DNA of 44,844 nt from Nitrospira sp. SG-bin2 (GCA_002083405.1 LVWT01000037.1:1-44844), one strand, 5' to 3'; positions 15,275-23,319 are shown, counted from the stretch's first letter. Made by a program: numbers and translations. Notes: generated from the sequence alone by a model not told the origin.

Positions 15275-15692
15275 CGATCGCTCCTGCTTCTCCGGCATAG
15301 CCCATGTAGCCAGCGTTGTCGAGGATCTTGCGACCCTGCGGCGGCACCCAGCCCTCGGGTTTGCAGACATCGACCGCGTGTCCGCGTTGCGTGGTGCCAC
15401 GGACCTTCGCCATGTTGGCACGCTGCACGTCGTTCCACAGCCGGCTGAACAGCTTGGGCTTGATGCCCAGCATGACGAGCGTCCCGAGAGCGAAGTAGAT
15501 GATGTCGATCAACGCGTCGACCTGACCTTCGAGGTCCTGCTGCTGACAGGCTTCGTTGAACTCACTGAGCTCCTCCTGCAGACACTCGACCCGCTCATGC
15601 AGCCTGCGCCGCGTCAAATGGATCGGTGTGTCCTGGGTGATGAGTCCGAACTTCTTGTGGAAGTCACGGACGTCGCGAAGAATGTTCCTCAT
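15258..15692 (-). CDS. MazG-like all-alpha dNTP pyrophosphohydrolase
   Basis: A 144-residue protein from ATG 15692 (GGAGG six bases upstream; ATGA overlap with the methyltransferase stop). Metal-binding motifs of the all-alpha NTP-PPase fold are present: ECLQEELSEFNEA and QVDALIDIIYFALGTL, then DVQRANMAKVRGTTQRG. The fold includes MazG, dUTPases and dCTPases such as T4 gp56. Placed beside a dCMP-hydroxymethylase-like enzyme and a dNMP kinase, hydrolysis of dCTP (and dUTP) to the monophosphate is the attractive role; the exact substrate cannot be read from sequence. Confidence 0.8.
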   Translation of the reverse strand: MRNILRDVRDFHKKFGLITQDTPIHLTRRRLHERVECLQEELSEFNEACQQQDLEGQVDALIDIIYFALGTLVMLGIKPKLFSRLWNDVQRANMAKVRGTTQRGHAVDVCKPEGWVPPQGRKILDNAGYMGYAGEAGAIDDPQL

Positions 15693-16444
15693 GCAGGCCT
15701 CCGGCAGATCCACAGGTTGTTGCGAGCATGGTCCGGATAAAGCGGACCGAAGATGTTGCTGATGGCGTCGTTGTCGAAGTATTCCGACAGGGCCTTCGCC
15801 ACCTGCTTCACCGCCGACGGATCGACACGGTCAGTCTCGACCTTGCCGATGTGCTTGATGTCCATGAACGTGCCGTAGCGCCGCTCGACCTTGAAGCCAG
15901 CCTTCTCGACCGCCTTCTGAAGCTCGGGCACGGTGTATTCATGGATGTGGTTGGCCGCGTGTCGCACCCCATCGTAGACGGGCGTGGACATCAACATGAC
16001 GCCGCCGGGGCGGAGGGAAGCGAAGCAGGCCTTGAGCATCTTTGCGCCCAGGTCGACGCGCATGTGTTCGATGACCTCGAGGTGGACGACCACGTCGAAC
16101 CCGCCGGGTTGCATCTTGAGCACTTCCTTCTGCCGCTCGACGAAGTTGAACTCGCCAAGGAACGTCAGGCGTTGGCTGTTGGACGGCTTCAGCTTGTTGA
16201 GGTCCACGCCGACGTATGTATTGACCCGCGCCGATGCGCCTCCCGTCAAGATCTTGCTGAGCGGCTTGTCTTCGCCACAGCCGATTTCGAGGACGTGGTC
16301 CTTGGGCGTGATGAAACGTCGTGCAAAACTCCACCTGAAAAAATGGCTGGAATAGTCACGATGTAACGACTTACCATGTTGCGTAGCGTGTAGTTGCGTG
16401 GTATCATACTCGCGGTCATCCCGCGCTTTTTCTCGTCGTGCCAT
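15689..16444 (-). CDS. Class I SAM-dependent methyltransferase
   Basis: A 251-residue protein from ATG 16444 (AAGGAAG upstream). SAM motif I is HVLEIGCGEDKPLSKIL near residue 50, the acidic motif II lies in YVGVDLNKLK, motif IV in FDVVVHLEVIEHM and SLRPGGVMLMSTP follows, the pattern of Methyltransf_11/23-type small-molecule or protein methylases. A DPPY/NPPY-type amino-methylase motif is absent, so it is probably not a standard adenine-N6 or cytosine-N4 DNA methylase. Its place in the operon suggests a modified nucleotide, glycan or related group as target, which is inference. Confidence 0.75.
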   Translation of the reverse strand: MARREKARDDREYDTTQLHATQHGKSLHRDYSSHFFRWSFARRFITPKDHVLEIGCGEDKPLSKILTGGASARVNTYVGVDLNKLKPSNSQRLTFLGEFNFVERQKEVLKMQPGGFDVVVHLEVIEHMRVDLGAKMLKACFASLRPGGVMLMSTPVYDGVRHAANHIHEYTVPELQKAVEKAGFKVERRYGTFMDIKHIGKVETDRVDPSAVKQVAKALSEYFDNDAISNIFGPLYPDHARNNLWICRRPA

Positions 16445-16898
16445 TGGTCTTCCTTAGTGGTTGTGTTAACGCACGATGGATAGTCCAACCAGCCTTTAAG
16501 CGTTGGAGAAATTGAGCTGGATGCACGTTGCACCTGCTGTCTTCTCCCCACTCAGAGGCACATTTGGTTTCTCCGTTGTATGTCAACATGACGTTGTTGG
16601 TTTTATTTCTGCAGTTCGTTTTACGAGTCACGAACCTGCAATTTTCAGGTGAATATCCTCGGTAAGTATCTATACGGTCTAAGTCTAAACCAGGTTGGTA
16701 ACCATTACTCAAACACCATTTGACAAACCTGATTTGACCTTGGCGACCTGACCATTCACCGCAAAGGTTTATGCCTTTCGCGCCGTAGTCTTTGAATGAC
16801 CGAGATGTGGGATGGTTGCAGCGGCCGTTGACACCTGTCCATAGACTCAACAGCCTACAAACAAGGTCAACGGCCTCATCTGTTAACGTCCCCGCCAC
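16416..16898 (-). CDS. HNH-type homing endonuclease
   Basis: A 160-residue protein with a GTG start at 16898. It has the layout of phage HNH/AP2-type free-standing nucleases: LWTGVNGRCNHPTSRSFKDYG, GAKGINLCGEWS, then LDLDRIDTYRGYSPENCRFV with the nuclease core and RKTNCRNKTNN, and a C-terminal DNA-binding segment (YNGETKCASEWGED ending RLKAGWTIHRALTQPLR). GC is lower than in the neighbours, as expected of a mobile gene. It overlaps the methyltransferase gene by 29 bases. Start choice is moderately sure. Confidence 0.8.
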   Translation of the reverse strand: MAGTLTDEAVDLVCRLLSLWTGVNGRCNHPTSRSFKDYGAKGINLCGEWSGRQGQIRFVKWCLSNGYQPGLDLDRIDTYRGYSPENCRFVTRKTNCRNKTNNVMLTYNGETKCASEWGEDSRCNVHPAQFLQRLKAGWTIHRALTQPLRKTNGTTRKSAG

Positions 16899-16905
16899 CC
16901 TCAGC

Positions 16906-17613
16906 TCACTTGGCGCGGGCGTCTGGCGGGTTCTGACCGTCCTTGCGAAGCTGGTTGCGATACCAGGCGACGTAGCTGCGCTTCGAGTCGTCGAGGCCGA
17001 ACTCCTTACGGACCTCCGTGAAGATGTTGTCGTCGGTCAGTTTGCCTGCCATGATCAGTTCCTTGAACCGGCTCGCCGCGGACGGCTTCCGTTCCCTGGG
17101 ACCTTCGGCCGCGCGCTTCGCCTTCTTGGCTTCGTTCAGCTCACGCAGCTTCGCGAGGTTGGCCTGCTTCTTGGCCTCCTTCTCCTCGGGAGTCTGCGTC
17201 GCCCGCTTGGGCGCCTTGGCTTCGGCGGTCTTCGCCGTGCCCTTCTTGCCGGCGTTCGTCTCGACCGCCTTCTTCCGGTCCGCCATGGTCTTGGCAGCCG
17301 GCTTTGCAACCTGTGTCATACGATGGAACTCCTCTTCAGTGACATTGGTGAAACGGCGCAACACCCGGGCCGCGTCGGGATCAGCTCCACAGTGGAGCGA
17401 ATAGGCTTTGAGGACCTCGGCATAAGCCTTCGGATCCTCTTTGAGCGGGAAGACATGCGTCTCCCACCACATCTCGCCCATGACCGACAGACCCAGGCGG
17501 CGACCGTCTTCACGGTAGAGCACGCCCAAATCGCCATCGGCGTGGGACACGATAAGGATGGGGTGGTCCGTGAGCACATCACGGCAGACGACAGGCGTGG
17601 TAATCCGCTTCAT
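16906..17613 (-). CDS. Basic Ala/Lys-rich protein, unknown function
   Basis: A 235-residue protein from ATG 17613. Residues 1-100 form a globular part (ITTPVVCRDVLTDHPILIVSH, RREDG-like YREDGRRLGLSVMGEMWWETH). Residues ~105-175 are an unstructured or helical Lys/Ala/Glu-rich linker, and the end (ASRFKELIMAGKLTDDNIFTE, RSYVAWYRNQLRKDG) looks like a small helical DNA-binding domain. A role in DNA binding or early host take-over is plausible. First large gene after promoter 17744-17771. Confidence 0.7.
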   Translation of the reverse strand: MKRITTPVVCRDVLTDHPILIVSHADGDLGVLYREDGRRLGLSVMGEMWWETHVFPLKEDPKAYAEVLKAYSLHCGADPDAARVLRRFTNVTEEEFHRMTQVAKPAAKTMADRKKAVETNAGKKGTAKTAEAKAPKRATQTPEEKEAKKQANLAKLRELNEAKKAKRAAEGPRERKPSAASRFKELIMAGKLTDDNIFTEVRKEFGLDDSKRSYVAWYRNQLRKDGQNPPDARAK

Positions 17614-17615
17614 GG

Positions 17616-17711
17616 TTACCAAACACCACGCACGGTCTGCACAATGGAAACCACGGCGAAAACGCCAGCGGCGATGAAGAACAGCTCAATGGCTGCATGC
17701 CAAATAGTCAT
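17616..17711 (-). CDS. 31-residue membrane peptide
   Basis: An ATG at 17711 with GAGGGA about nine bases upstream opens a 31-codon frame with a single hydrophobic span (AAIELFFIAAGVFAVVSIVQ) and a short basic end. It is the first gene after promoter 17744-17771 and stops two bases before the next start. A small superinfection or membrane-modulating peptide is possible; no family recognised. Confidence 0.6.
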   Translation of the reverse strand: MTIWHAAIELFFIAAGVFAVVSIVQTVRGVW

Positions 17712-17743
17712 TATCTCAATCCCTCAGCACGGTTGATAGAGCT

Positions 17744-17771
17744 ACTCTATCACGTCCACCACAGTTGTAAA
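17744..17771 (-). promoter_or_regulatory. TTTACA-type promoter of the modification operon
   Basis: On the - strand TTTACA (17771-17766), a 16-base spacer and TAGAGT (17749-17744), with the shared AT-containing box and G before TTTACA. It stands in the only gap between this operon and the helicase gene and should drive 17711 to 13053. Confidence 0.7.
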
Positions 17772-17780
17772 CAGCAGAAA

Positions 17781-19289
17781 TCACCTTCTGCGTTTGTTTT
17801 TGATGAGTTTCAGTCCCTCGAACAGCGCGTTTTGGCCCTTCTTCTTGGACTTGAGCGCCCAGTAGACGGCTTCATCGATCGTGCCCGCAGCGGTCAGGTG
17901 GTAAACGAACACGCGGTCGGTCTTGTTGCCTTGACGATGGACACGCTTAATGAACTGGTCGTAGAGCTCGAAGTCCCAGGTCAGGCTGAACCACGCCACG
18001 TGGCTGCAAGCACCTGACTGCAGGTTGAGCCCATGCCCCATCGATGCCGGGTGGCCGAGGAGGAGTGGTAGCTGCCCGTCGTTCCACTGGTCGACGAGCT
18101 CATTGGCACGCTTGTCCGTCACACCACCGCCGATATAGGGGACGTCGCCAAACCGCTGTTGAATGTGGGCGAGGTCGTGCTGGAAGTCATAACCGACCAA
18201 GAGCGGTTTGCCTTGCAGACCGTCGACCAGCTCCTCTAGCGCATCCAACTTGGCGTCATGAATGTCGGCCCAAGTCCGCTTGCCGATCCGGTGAACCTTC
18301 TTGTTCTTGCCGACATCAACTCCTTCATCGAGATACACCGCTCCGCTAGCGACCTGACGACACTTGGACGAAGCGACCGCGGCGTTGGCGGCAGTGATGA
18401 ACCCGTCGTCCATCTGAGTAATGAGGTGCTCCTCAAGCTCCTCATACATGCGAACCGCTGAGGCGGGCAGTGCCACTTCGATGGTCTGATCGACAAGCGT
18501 GGGTAGGTCGAGGTGCTCAGATCCGATGCGCATGACAAGTGGCGCCATCGCTTCGTAGATCCGTTCCTCTGCGCCTTCCTTGGGCGTCCAGCTGAACCCG
18601 TCCCACGCCGGCACGAAATACTTGGTGCGATAGTGCGTGACGTATTGACCAAGGGCGTTGCCCATGTCGAGAACGTAGGCCTGACCGAACAAGTCCATCA
18701 GACCGTTGGCGGCGGGCGAGCCGGTGAGACCCCAGCGGCGGCGGAACGAGCCGAGCACCTGTTTCAGGGTCTTGAACCGCTGGGTCTGGCTGTGCTTGAA
18801 CTTGGACAGCTCGTCGACGACCAGCGTGTCGAACCCCAGATCCTTCCACCGCTTCTGATTGACGGACGACGACCGCTTGCCCGACGCAGTCGTGACCTTC
18901 GTGCAACCCAGCAGCCAGTCCAGACCTTCTGGATTGATGACGTAGATGTCAGCGTCACGAGCCAAAGCCTCGTCCTTGTCCGGGCCGTGGAGAACCTCGA
19001 TCGTCAGATGGTTGAAGTCCTTCCACTTCTCAATTTCCTTGGGCCACACCTCATAACAGACGCGGCGTGGAGCGACGATCAACACCTTGCTGGCGTGACC
19101 ACCGCCAATCAGCAGCTTCAACGCGCCAAGCGTCATGCTGGTCTTGCCGACGCCTGGATCAGCGAACAGTGCGGCGCACGCGTGCTCGAGGAGCCACTTG
19201 ACCCCGGCCTTTTGGAACTTGTGCGGCTTCCACTGCTCGGGCGACCGCGCGAAAAGCTCCCTCTGTCGTGTCATGGACCTCGATGGCAT
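17781..19289 (-). CDS. SF2 DNA helicase (SNF2/DEAD-like)
   Basis: A 502-residue protein from ATG 19289 (AAGGA eight bases upstream; ATG 19274 has poorer spacing). Motifs in order: PHKFQKAGVKWLLEH (Q-motif region), Walker A ADPGVGKTS at 43-52, IVAPRRVCYEVW (Ia), VVDELSKFK with Asp159-Glu160 (II), WGLTGSPAAN (III), SMGHGLNLQ (V) and YDQFIKRVHRQGNKT (VI). Such phage SF2 helicases act in replication or recombination. Start lies inside the VRR-NUC gene (131-base overlap). Last gene of the 25.1-17.8 kb operon. Confidence 0.88.
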   Translation of the reverse strand: MPSRSMTRQRELFARSPEQWKPHKFQKAGVKWLLEHACAALFADPGVGKTSMTLGALKLLIGGGHASKVLIVAPRRVCYEVWPKEIEKWKDFNHLTIEVLHGPDKDEALARDADIYVINPEGLDWLLGCTKVTTASGKRSSSVNQKRWKDLGFDTLVVDELSKFKHSQTQRFKTLKQVLGSFRRRWGLTGSPAANGLMDLFGQAYVLDMGNALGQYVTHYRTKYFVPAWDGFSWTPKEGAEERIYEAMAPLVMRIGSEHLDLPTLVDQTIEVALPASAVRMYEELEEHLITQMDDGFITAANAAVASSKCRQVASGAVYLDEGVDVGKNKKVHRIGKRTWADIHDAKLDALEELVDGLQGKPLLVGYDFQHDLAHIQQRFGDVPYIGGGVTDKRANELVDQWNDGQLPLLLGHPASMGHGLNLQSGACSHVAWFSLTWDFELYDQFIKRVHRQGNKTDRVFVYHLTAAGTIDEAVYWALKSKKKGQNALFEGLKLIKNKRRR

Positions 19290-19515
19290 AATCCCATTCC
19301 TTCAACTGGTTGTGTCGGTAGACCTGAAGCGGTTCGGGTTCCGTGCCCGGCCGCTTGAATTCGATGAGCAGCGGTCTGCCACCAGGGATGAAGAACAGGC
19401 GGTCAGGCCAACCACGGTTCCCACGCAAGTTGAGCTTGAGGCTGTCAACCCCAAGCTCAGCTTTGATCTTCTTGCAGGCAGCAGCTTCAATGCTGCCTTC
19501 AAGTCGTCGCGCCAT
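19159..19515 (-). CDS. VRR-NUC domain nuclease
   Basis: A 118-residue protein from ATG 19515. The PD-(D/E)XK VRR-NUC core is visible: Glu10 in EGSIEAAACKK, NRGWPDRLFFIP with Asp38, and LLIEFKRPG with Glu52 and Lys54, then LQVYRHNQLKEWDYAIEV. Such stand-alone nucleases in phage replication operons probably process branched DNA. It overlaps the exonuclease gene by 17 bases and the helicase gene by 131 bases; no strong ribosome binding site, so translation is probably coupled. Confidence 0.85.
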   Translation of the reverse strand: MARRLEGSIEAAACKKIKAELGVDSLKLNLRGNRGWPDRLFFIPGGRPLLIEFKRPGTEPEPLQVYRHNQLKEWDYAIEVHDTTEGAFRAVARAVEAAQVPKGRGQVAPRARVRRTVR

Positions 19516-20074
19516 TGGACAAGTTCATGCGGTTGCCCATCAGTGCGAAGATCTTGAGCGCGTGGTCAGCCTGCGTCCGCGCGTCATCGAGCGCGTTGTG
19601 GTAGGTGCCACTGCGACCGACCTTGATCTGAGGTGCCAGGTTCTTCAGCGTGCGGAAGCACCGGTTGTTCCAGAAGTCCCACGGCATCTGCACGCCTGCT
19701 GCCTGGTAGCACAGGCAGAGGATGGCGTTGTCGAAGTCTGCGCCATTGCCCCAGATCCGGATCTTCTTGGCAGGACCGAACGACGTCAGATACATGTTCA
19801 GGTCGATGAGCGCATCCTTGAGCGGGGAGGCCGACTTCGCCAACGCATCAGTCAGCACCTGCCGAGCCGCCTCGCTCTGGCGCTCCCACCAGTTGATCGT
19901 GTCCTGATCCTCGTGGAGCTTGGCCTTCTTGCACGACGCGCGACTGACGACGCGGTAGAAGCCATCGTCATCGATCTTCTGTTCGACCGGGTCGAAGGCC
20001 ACAGCACCGATCGAGAGGATCGCACAGCCAGGCTTGTTGCCGAGGGTTTCAAGGTCTACCATGATGTCAAGCAT
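19499..20074 (-). CDS. DnaQ-like 3'-5' exonuclease (DEDD family)
   Basis: A 191-residue protein from ATG 20074 (AAGGA nine bases upstream). DEDDh motifs: Asp7 and Glu9 in IMVDLETLGNKPG, the ExoII region RIWGNGADFDNAIL, and His159-Asp164 in YHNALDDARTQADH. The layout and length match exonuclease VIII-type and DnaQ-like phage exonucleases (TINWWERQSEAARQ is also typical). It removes nucleotides from 3' ends in replication or recombination. Confidence 0.88.
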   Translation of the reverse strand: MLDIMVDLETLGNKPGCAILSIGAVAFDPVEQKIDDDGFYRVVSRASCKKAKLHEDQDTINWWERQSEAARQVLTDALAKSASPLKDALIDLNMYLTSFGPAKKIRIWGNGADFDNAILCLCYQAAGVQMPWDFWNNRCFRTLKNLAPQIKVGRSGTYHNALDDARTQADHALKIFALMGNRMNLSNGATT

Positions 20075-20243
20075 TGTTATTCATCCTTTCAAAGTGTTCA
20101 CGAACTCGTTGCTTATGTTCACGTCGAGCAGTTTCACGCTGCTCAGGCGTTTCGGGGAAGAGCCACATCCACAACATGACGGCCAACGGCGCGAGCATGT
20201 TGAGGATGCAGAACCAATTCCAGAGAGTGCTCAGTATTTGCAC
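20067..20243 (-). CDS. 58-residue single-span membrane protein
   Basis: A GTG at 20243 with AAGGGCGG upstream opens a 58-residue frame that overlaps the Cas4-like stop by 13 bases and the exonuclease start by 8. One strong hydrophobic segment (WNWFCILNMLAPLAVMLWMW) is followed by a highly charged tail (RETARREHKQRVREHFERM). Probably inner-membrane; function unknown. Confidence 0.6.
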   Translation of the reverse strand: MQILSTLWNWFCILNMLAPLAVMLWMWLFPETPEQRETARREHKQRVREHFERMNNNA

Positions 20244-20899
20244 GGTCCGCCCTTCGACTTGCTGAAGTGGCACCAACGACAGTGGAAGCCAGGACGGGGA
20301 GCGAACGTCGTGTCGGCCAGCAGCGGCCGTGCACGCTTTTCCCACTTGGTCCGCAGCTTCTTCTCCATCGACCGGTTGAACTCGTCGTCCTTGATGACGC
20401 CGTGGTCGAGATACCACAGCTCAGTCCGGACAGTCTGAACGTCTTGGAACTTTGCGAGCGCGGCCAACGCGAACAGCTCGACCTGATCGTTGTAGCCTTC
20501 ACGCAGCTTGCCGGTCTTGTGGTCTATGACCACAGCGTTCGGTGGGGAGACGGTCACGGCATCGCAGATGACGCGCAACCATGCGTCCTTGGCGAACCAC
20601 TCGGTCGGCTCCCAGTTGATAGTGAACGCCCACTGCTGCTCGACGAGCGGCTTGGCCTTCTTCAGCTCCTTGAAGTCGTCCTTCATCAGAGCCAACGACT
20701 GAGGCAGCGCACGCACCTGACCGGACGCGAACTTCTCGGCTTCCTTGTGGATGGCGTTGCCACGTGCCAGCGCGGGACCTTCCGGTTCCTGACGCTTATC
20801 AAGCAGCTTGAGCTTGGCCCGCAGCGGGCACTCCTCCCACTGGTGGAGCCGACTGAAGCTCCACGCAGTGAACTGTGGTTTTTGGTATCTTACCGGCAT
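20231..20899 (-). CDS. Cas4/RecB-like PD-(D/E)XK nuclease
   Basis: A 222-residue protein from ATG 20899 (GAGAGG upstream), overlapping the polymerase gene by 10 bases. Nuclease residues: His51 in RGNAIHKEAEKF, Asp113 in RVICDAVTV, Asp126 and Lys128 in VVIDHKTGK and Gln139 in YNDQVELFAL. One N-terminal cysteine (Cys24, WEECPLRAKL) and three C-terminal ones (Cys207, Cys210, Cys220 in CRWCHFSKSKGGPC) match the iron-sulfur arrangement of Cas4 and AddB nucleases. Probable DNA end-processing exonuclease in recombination; no Cas genes or CRISPR array are present. Confidence 0.85.
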   Translation of the reverse strand: MPVRYQKPQFTAWSFSRLHQWEECPLRAKLKLLDKRQEPEGPALARGNAIHKEAEKFASGQVRALPQSLALMKDDFKELKKAKPLVEQQWAFTINWEPTEWFAKDAWLRVICDAVTVSPPNAVVIDHKTGKLREGYNDQVELFALAALAKFQDVQTVRTELWYLDHGVIKDDEFNRSMEKKLRTKWEKRARPLLADTTFAPRPGFHCRWCHFSKSKGGPCKY

Positions 20900-22779
20900 A
20901 GCAGTTTACCTCTCTTGTCATAGTCCTTCAGATCAAACCAGTTGGTATTCGACCACTTGCCCTCAGACAACATGGGCACGTCGAACTCGATGCTCTCCAT
21001 CGCTTCCTTCAGCCGCTTCATCGCGTCATCACGGCGCTTGGTTGGGGCATCGATGGTCTGCTGGTCATGGACTGACAGGAGGAAACGATCGTCCTCGTGC
21101 TTGATCTCGTTCCAGCGAATAAGTGCTTCCTTGGTGCAGTCGGCTGCCGAACCCTGAATGATCAGGTTGAGCAGCTTATAGTCGAACGTCATCCACCGAC
21201 CATACTTCTCAGAATACATCGGCTCCTCGCAGAAGTATTCCCGTCCGCCCCACGTGCGGACCGGCAGGTCGTTCTTGGCACGAGCCTTCAAGTCATCGAA
21301 CAGATCCTTCAGGCCGGGGAAGACGTTATTCTTGATTGCCATCATCAGGCGGCGGCTGTCTTCGATCGACAGGTCGTTCTTGACTGCAAGCGACGGAGCG
21401 CCTTGCCCATAGATGATGCCGAAGTTGGTGTTCTTCACGGGTTTGCGATCATACTCGAGGCCGAACTCAAGCAACTTGGCTTGGGTCGTATCATGCGCGT
21501 CCATCCACGGGTCGTCGAGGTAGGCCTGCTTCAGCGTAGCGTCCTCATAGTGACCGAGGATGCGAACTTCCTGCTGGCTGTAGTCACGGTCGAGGAGCAC
21601 ACGTCCCTTGCCAGGCACGACGTAGCTGCGCACGAACGGCAGAGGCAGCAGAGGGAACGGTTCCTTGGGCAGCTTGTGATGAGCCTTCGACCAGAACAGT
21701 TGATCGAACTCGTTGGGGATATTTTGGAAGTTGGGTGTCGAGCTGAACCGGCCTGTCGTGGTGCCACCGTCACCGTTGCGGATTTGGTTCCAACTGGTGT
21801 GGATCATACCGCCGGTGCGCTCAGCCACAGCGAGCCACGGCTCCATGAACGTGCCGAGACAGGTATTCAGCTGAGCACGGTAGACCAACATAGCGAACAG
21901 CTGCGGGTCCTTGACGCCGTTGCGCAACGCGTCCTGGTTCGTGGCGACCTTGCCCTTAGCTGTCCGACCCAGCTTCGACGGATCGGCCTTGCCCGACCGG
22001 ATGAGCGCTTCACCCAACTCATCCGCGGAGTTGAGGTTGATGTCGCCAGCCTTGAGCTGCTTCTTGATCCACTCATCGATCTTGACACGCAGCTGATTGT
22101 AGGCACGCACGTCTTTGCGGAGACGATCCAGGTCAACCGGCACGCCACCGCGTTCGTTCTCGAGCAGGATGGGGAGCAGTCGACGCTCACGATCGTAGGC
22201 GGTGAGCATGTTGCGCTTCTTCAGCATCTCAAGTCCATACTTGAAGATGCCTTCTGTCCGAATGACGTCACCGTTGGCGTAGGGGCCAACAATGTCGCCG
22301 GGAGCCAACGCAATGAACATGCCGGCCTTCGATGGGGTGAGACGCCGACCGGGAACCGGCTGATGCGTGCACAGCCAGTCGGCCACCGCGTCACGTTCTT
22401 CGGGCGTCATTCCAAGCAGACGTTCACCAGCCGGCTTCAACGCGAACGAGCAAGCGCGCGGGTCATCGAGATAGAGCATGAACATGGTGTCATGCACGTG
22501 GTCCCATGACGGCATGGGTAGACCGAGCTTCTCGGTAGCGACTGACAGGTCGAACTTAGCGTGGTGGAACAACAGCGGCCCCTTCCACACGGATTGCAGC
22601 GCGTTGATCGCGTCTTGACGCGTGCAGTTGTTGCCTCCGTTGACGTGTCCCCAGCCGAAATACTTCGGCTTCTTGCCCCACTCTTTGATAGACACTCCGA
22701 CAGGAACTGGTGGGTAGTCTGGTCGACCTTCAATTGGAAATGTTTCCCAATCAACAGTTGTTGGGCGATCAAGATGCAC
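20890..22779 (-). CDS. Family A DNA polymerase
   Basis: A 629-residue protein from GTG 22779 (GGGAGAA six bases upstream). The N-terminal 3'-5' exonuclease has VDWETFPIEG (ExoI) and HHAKFDLSVA (ExoII). Polymerase motif A is LDRDYSQQEVRILGHY, motif B RKPVKNTNFGIIYGQG (Phe at the position of E. coli Phe762), and motif C LLSVHDQQTI. Motif C has Gln573 where nearly all family A enzymes have Glu (HDE); the codon is CAG at 21063-21061. The second Asp is kept. It is the replicative polymerase, preceded by an HNH gene. Confidence 0.93.
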   Translation of the reverse strand: MHLDRPTTVDWETFPIEGRPDYPPVPVGVSIKEWGKKPKYFGWGHVNGGNNCTRQDAINALQSVWKGPLLFHHAKFDLSVATEKLGLPMPSWDHVHDTMFMLYLDDPRACSFALKPAGERLLGMTPEERDAVADWLCTHQPVPGRRLTPSKAGMFIALAPGDIVGPYANGDVIRTEGIFKYGLEMLKKRNMLTAYDRERRLLPILLENERGGVPVDLDRLRKDVRAYNQLRVKIDEWIKKQLKAGDINLNSADELGEALIRSGKADPSKLGRTAKGKVATNQDALRNGVKDPQLFAMLVYRAQLNTCLGTFMEPWLAVAERTGGMIHTSWNQIRNGDGGTTTGRFSSTPNFQNIPNEFDQLFWSKAHHKLPKEPFPLLPLPFVRSYVVPGKGRVLLDRDYSQQEVRILGHYEDATLKQAYLDDPWMDAHDTTQAKLLEFGLEYDRKPVKNTNFGIIYGQGAPSLAVKNDLSIEDSRRLMMAIKNNVFPGLKDLFDDLKARAKNDLPVRTWGGREYFCEEPMYSEKYGRWMTFDYKLLNLIIQGSAADCTKEALIRWNEIKHEDDRFLLSVHDQQTIDAPTKRRDDAMKRLKEAMESIEFDVPMLSEGKWSNTNWFDLKDYDKRGKLLCR

Positions 22780-23119
22780 GGCGCTTCTCCCACATCTTTG
22801 TAGCAGCTACGCCTATTTTCTTCTTTGACTCATTTGTATGTGGCCCACCAAATCGAATTCCACCTTTGCGAAACCCTGAATGACGCCCCTTTTTCACAGC
22901 GTCTTGAGTGTTATCTTTCGGACTACCTATGAAATGGTGCTCGTCAAGAATGCATTCATGGCGATCGCATGAGTGACAAACGTATTGGAACGTTGTCAAC
23001 GGGCCGTGCCTGAGCTTGTAGATTTTTCTCGCAGCTTGATGAGACGGGTGGAGAAGGCAACCATCATAGACCGTCGCCTCCCGCTCGTAATCAGCTACAG
23101 TTTTACGTGGAGCTGGCAT
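22769..23119 (-). CDS. HNH homing endonuclease with NUMOD3-like tail
   Basis: A 116-residue protein whose ATG overlaps the previous stop (TAATG). The HNH core is YVCHSCDRHECILDEHHFIG, followed by SPKDNTQDAVKKGRH, the standard layout of small phage HNH nucleases. The end (GPHTNESKKKIGVAATKMW) resembles NUMOD3 DNA-binding motifs of homing enzymes. Lower GC than the flanking genes. It sits directly before the polymerase gene, a common homing target. Confidence 0.82.
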   Translation of the reverse strand: MPAPRKTVADYEREATVYDGCLLHPSHQAARKIYKLRHGPLTTFQYVCHSCDRHECILDEHHFIGSPKDNTQDAVKKGRHSGFRKGGIRFGGPHTNESKKKIGVAATKMWEKRRAS

Positions 23120-23319
23120 TAGATCGCTTCTCCTCTGGTCAAAGCGTCACGCTCAGCGTGCGCCCGCACGTAGTTGAGACGTGAGTGAATACGGAGGAGA
23201 TACCGTTGTCGGCAGCTGCCTGTGAGTTCCTTCTCAAGCAGCTGCCGACAGACTGGTTCGTCCGCCTCGCGCAGTTGGTCATTCAGTGCTTTCCATTCCT
23301 TGCTGACGGCGGACGCCAT
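23119..23319 (-). CDS. Small charged helical protein, unknown
   Basis: A 66-residue protein from ATG 23319, three bases after the upstream stop. It is all helical and charged (EWKALNDQLREADEPVCRQLLEKEL, RIHSRLNYVRAHAERDAL). No family recognised. Coupled on both sides within the replication operon. Confidence 0.65.
   Translation of the reverse strand: MASAVSKEWKALNDQLREADEPVCRQLLEKELTGSCRQRYLLRIHSRLNYVRAHAERDALTRGEAI

Noticed and set aside
20231..20899. CRISPR-Cas component (Cas4)
   Set aside because: Only a Cas4-like nuclease fold; no array of repeats and no other Cas gene in the window. Phage recombination nucleases of this type are common.
21097..22509. 470-codon + strand frame opposite DNA polymerase
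   Set aside because: Antisense shadow of the polymerase; no start signal, no family.
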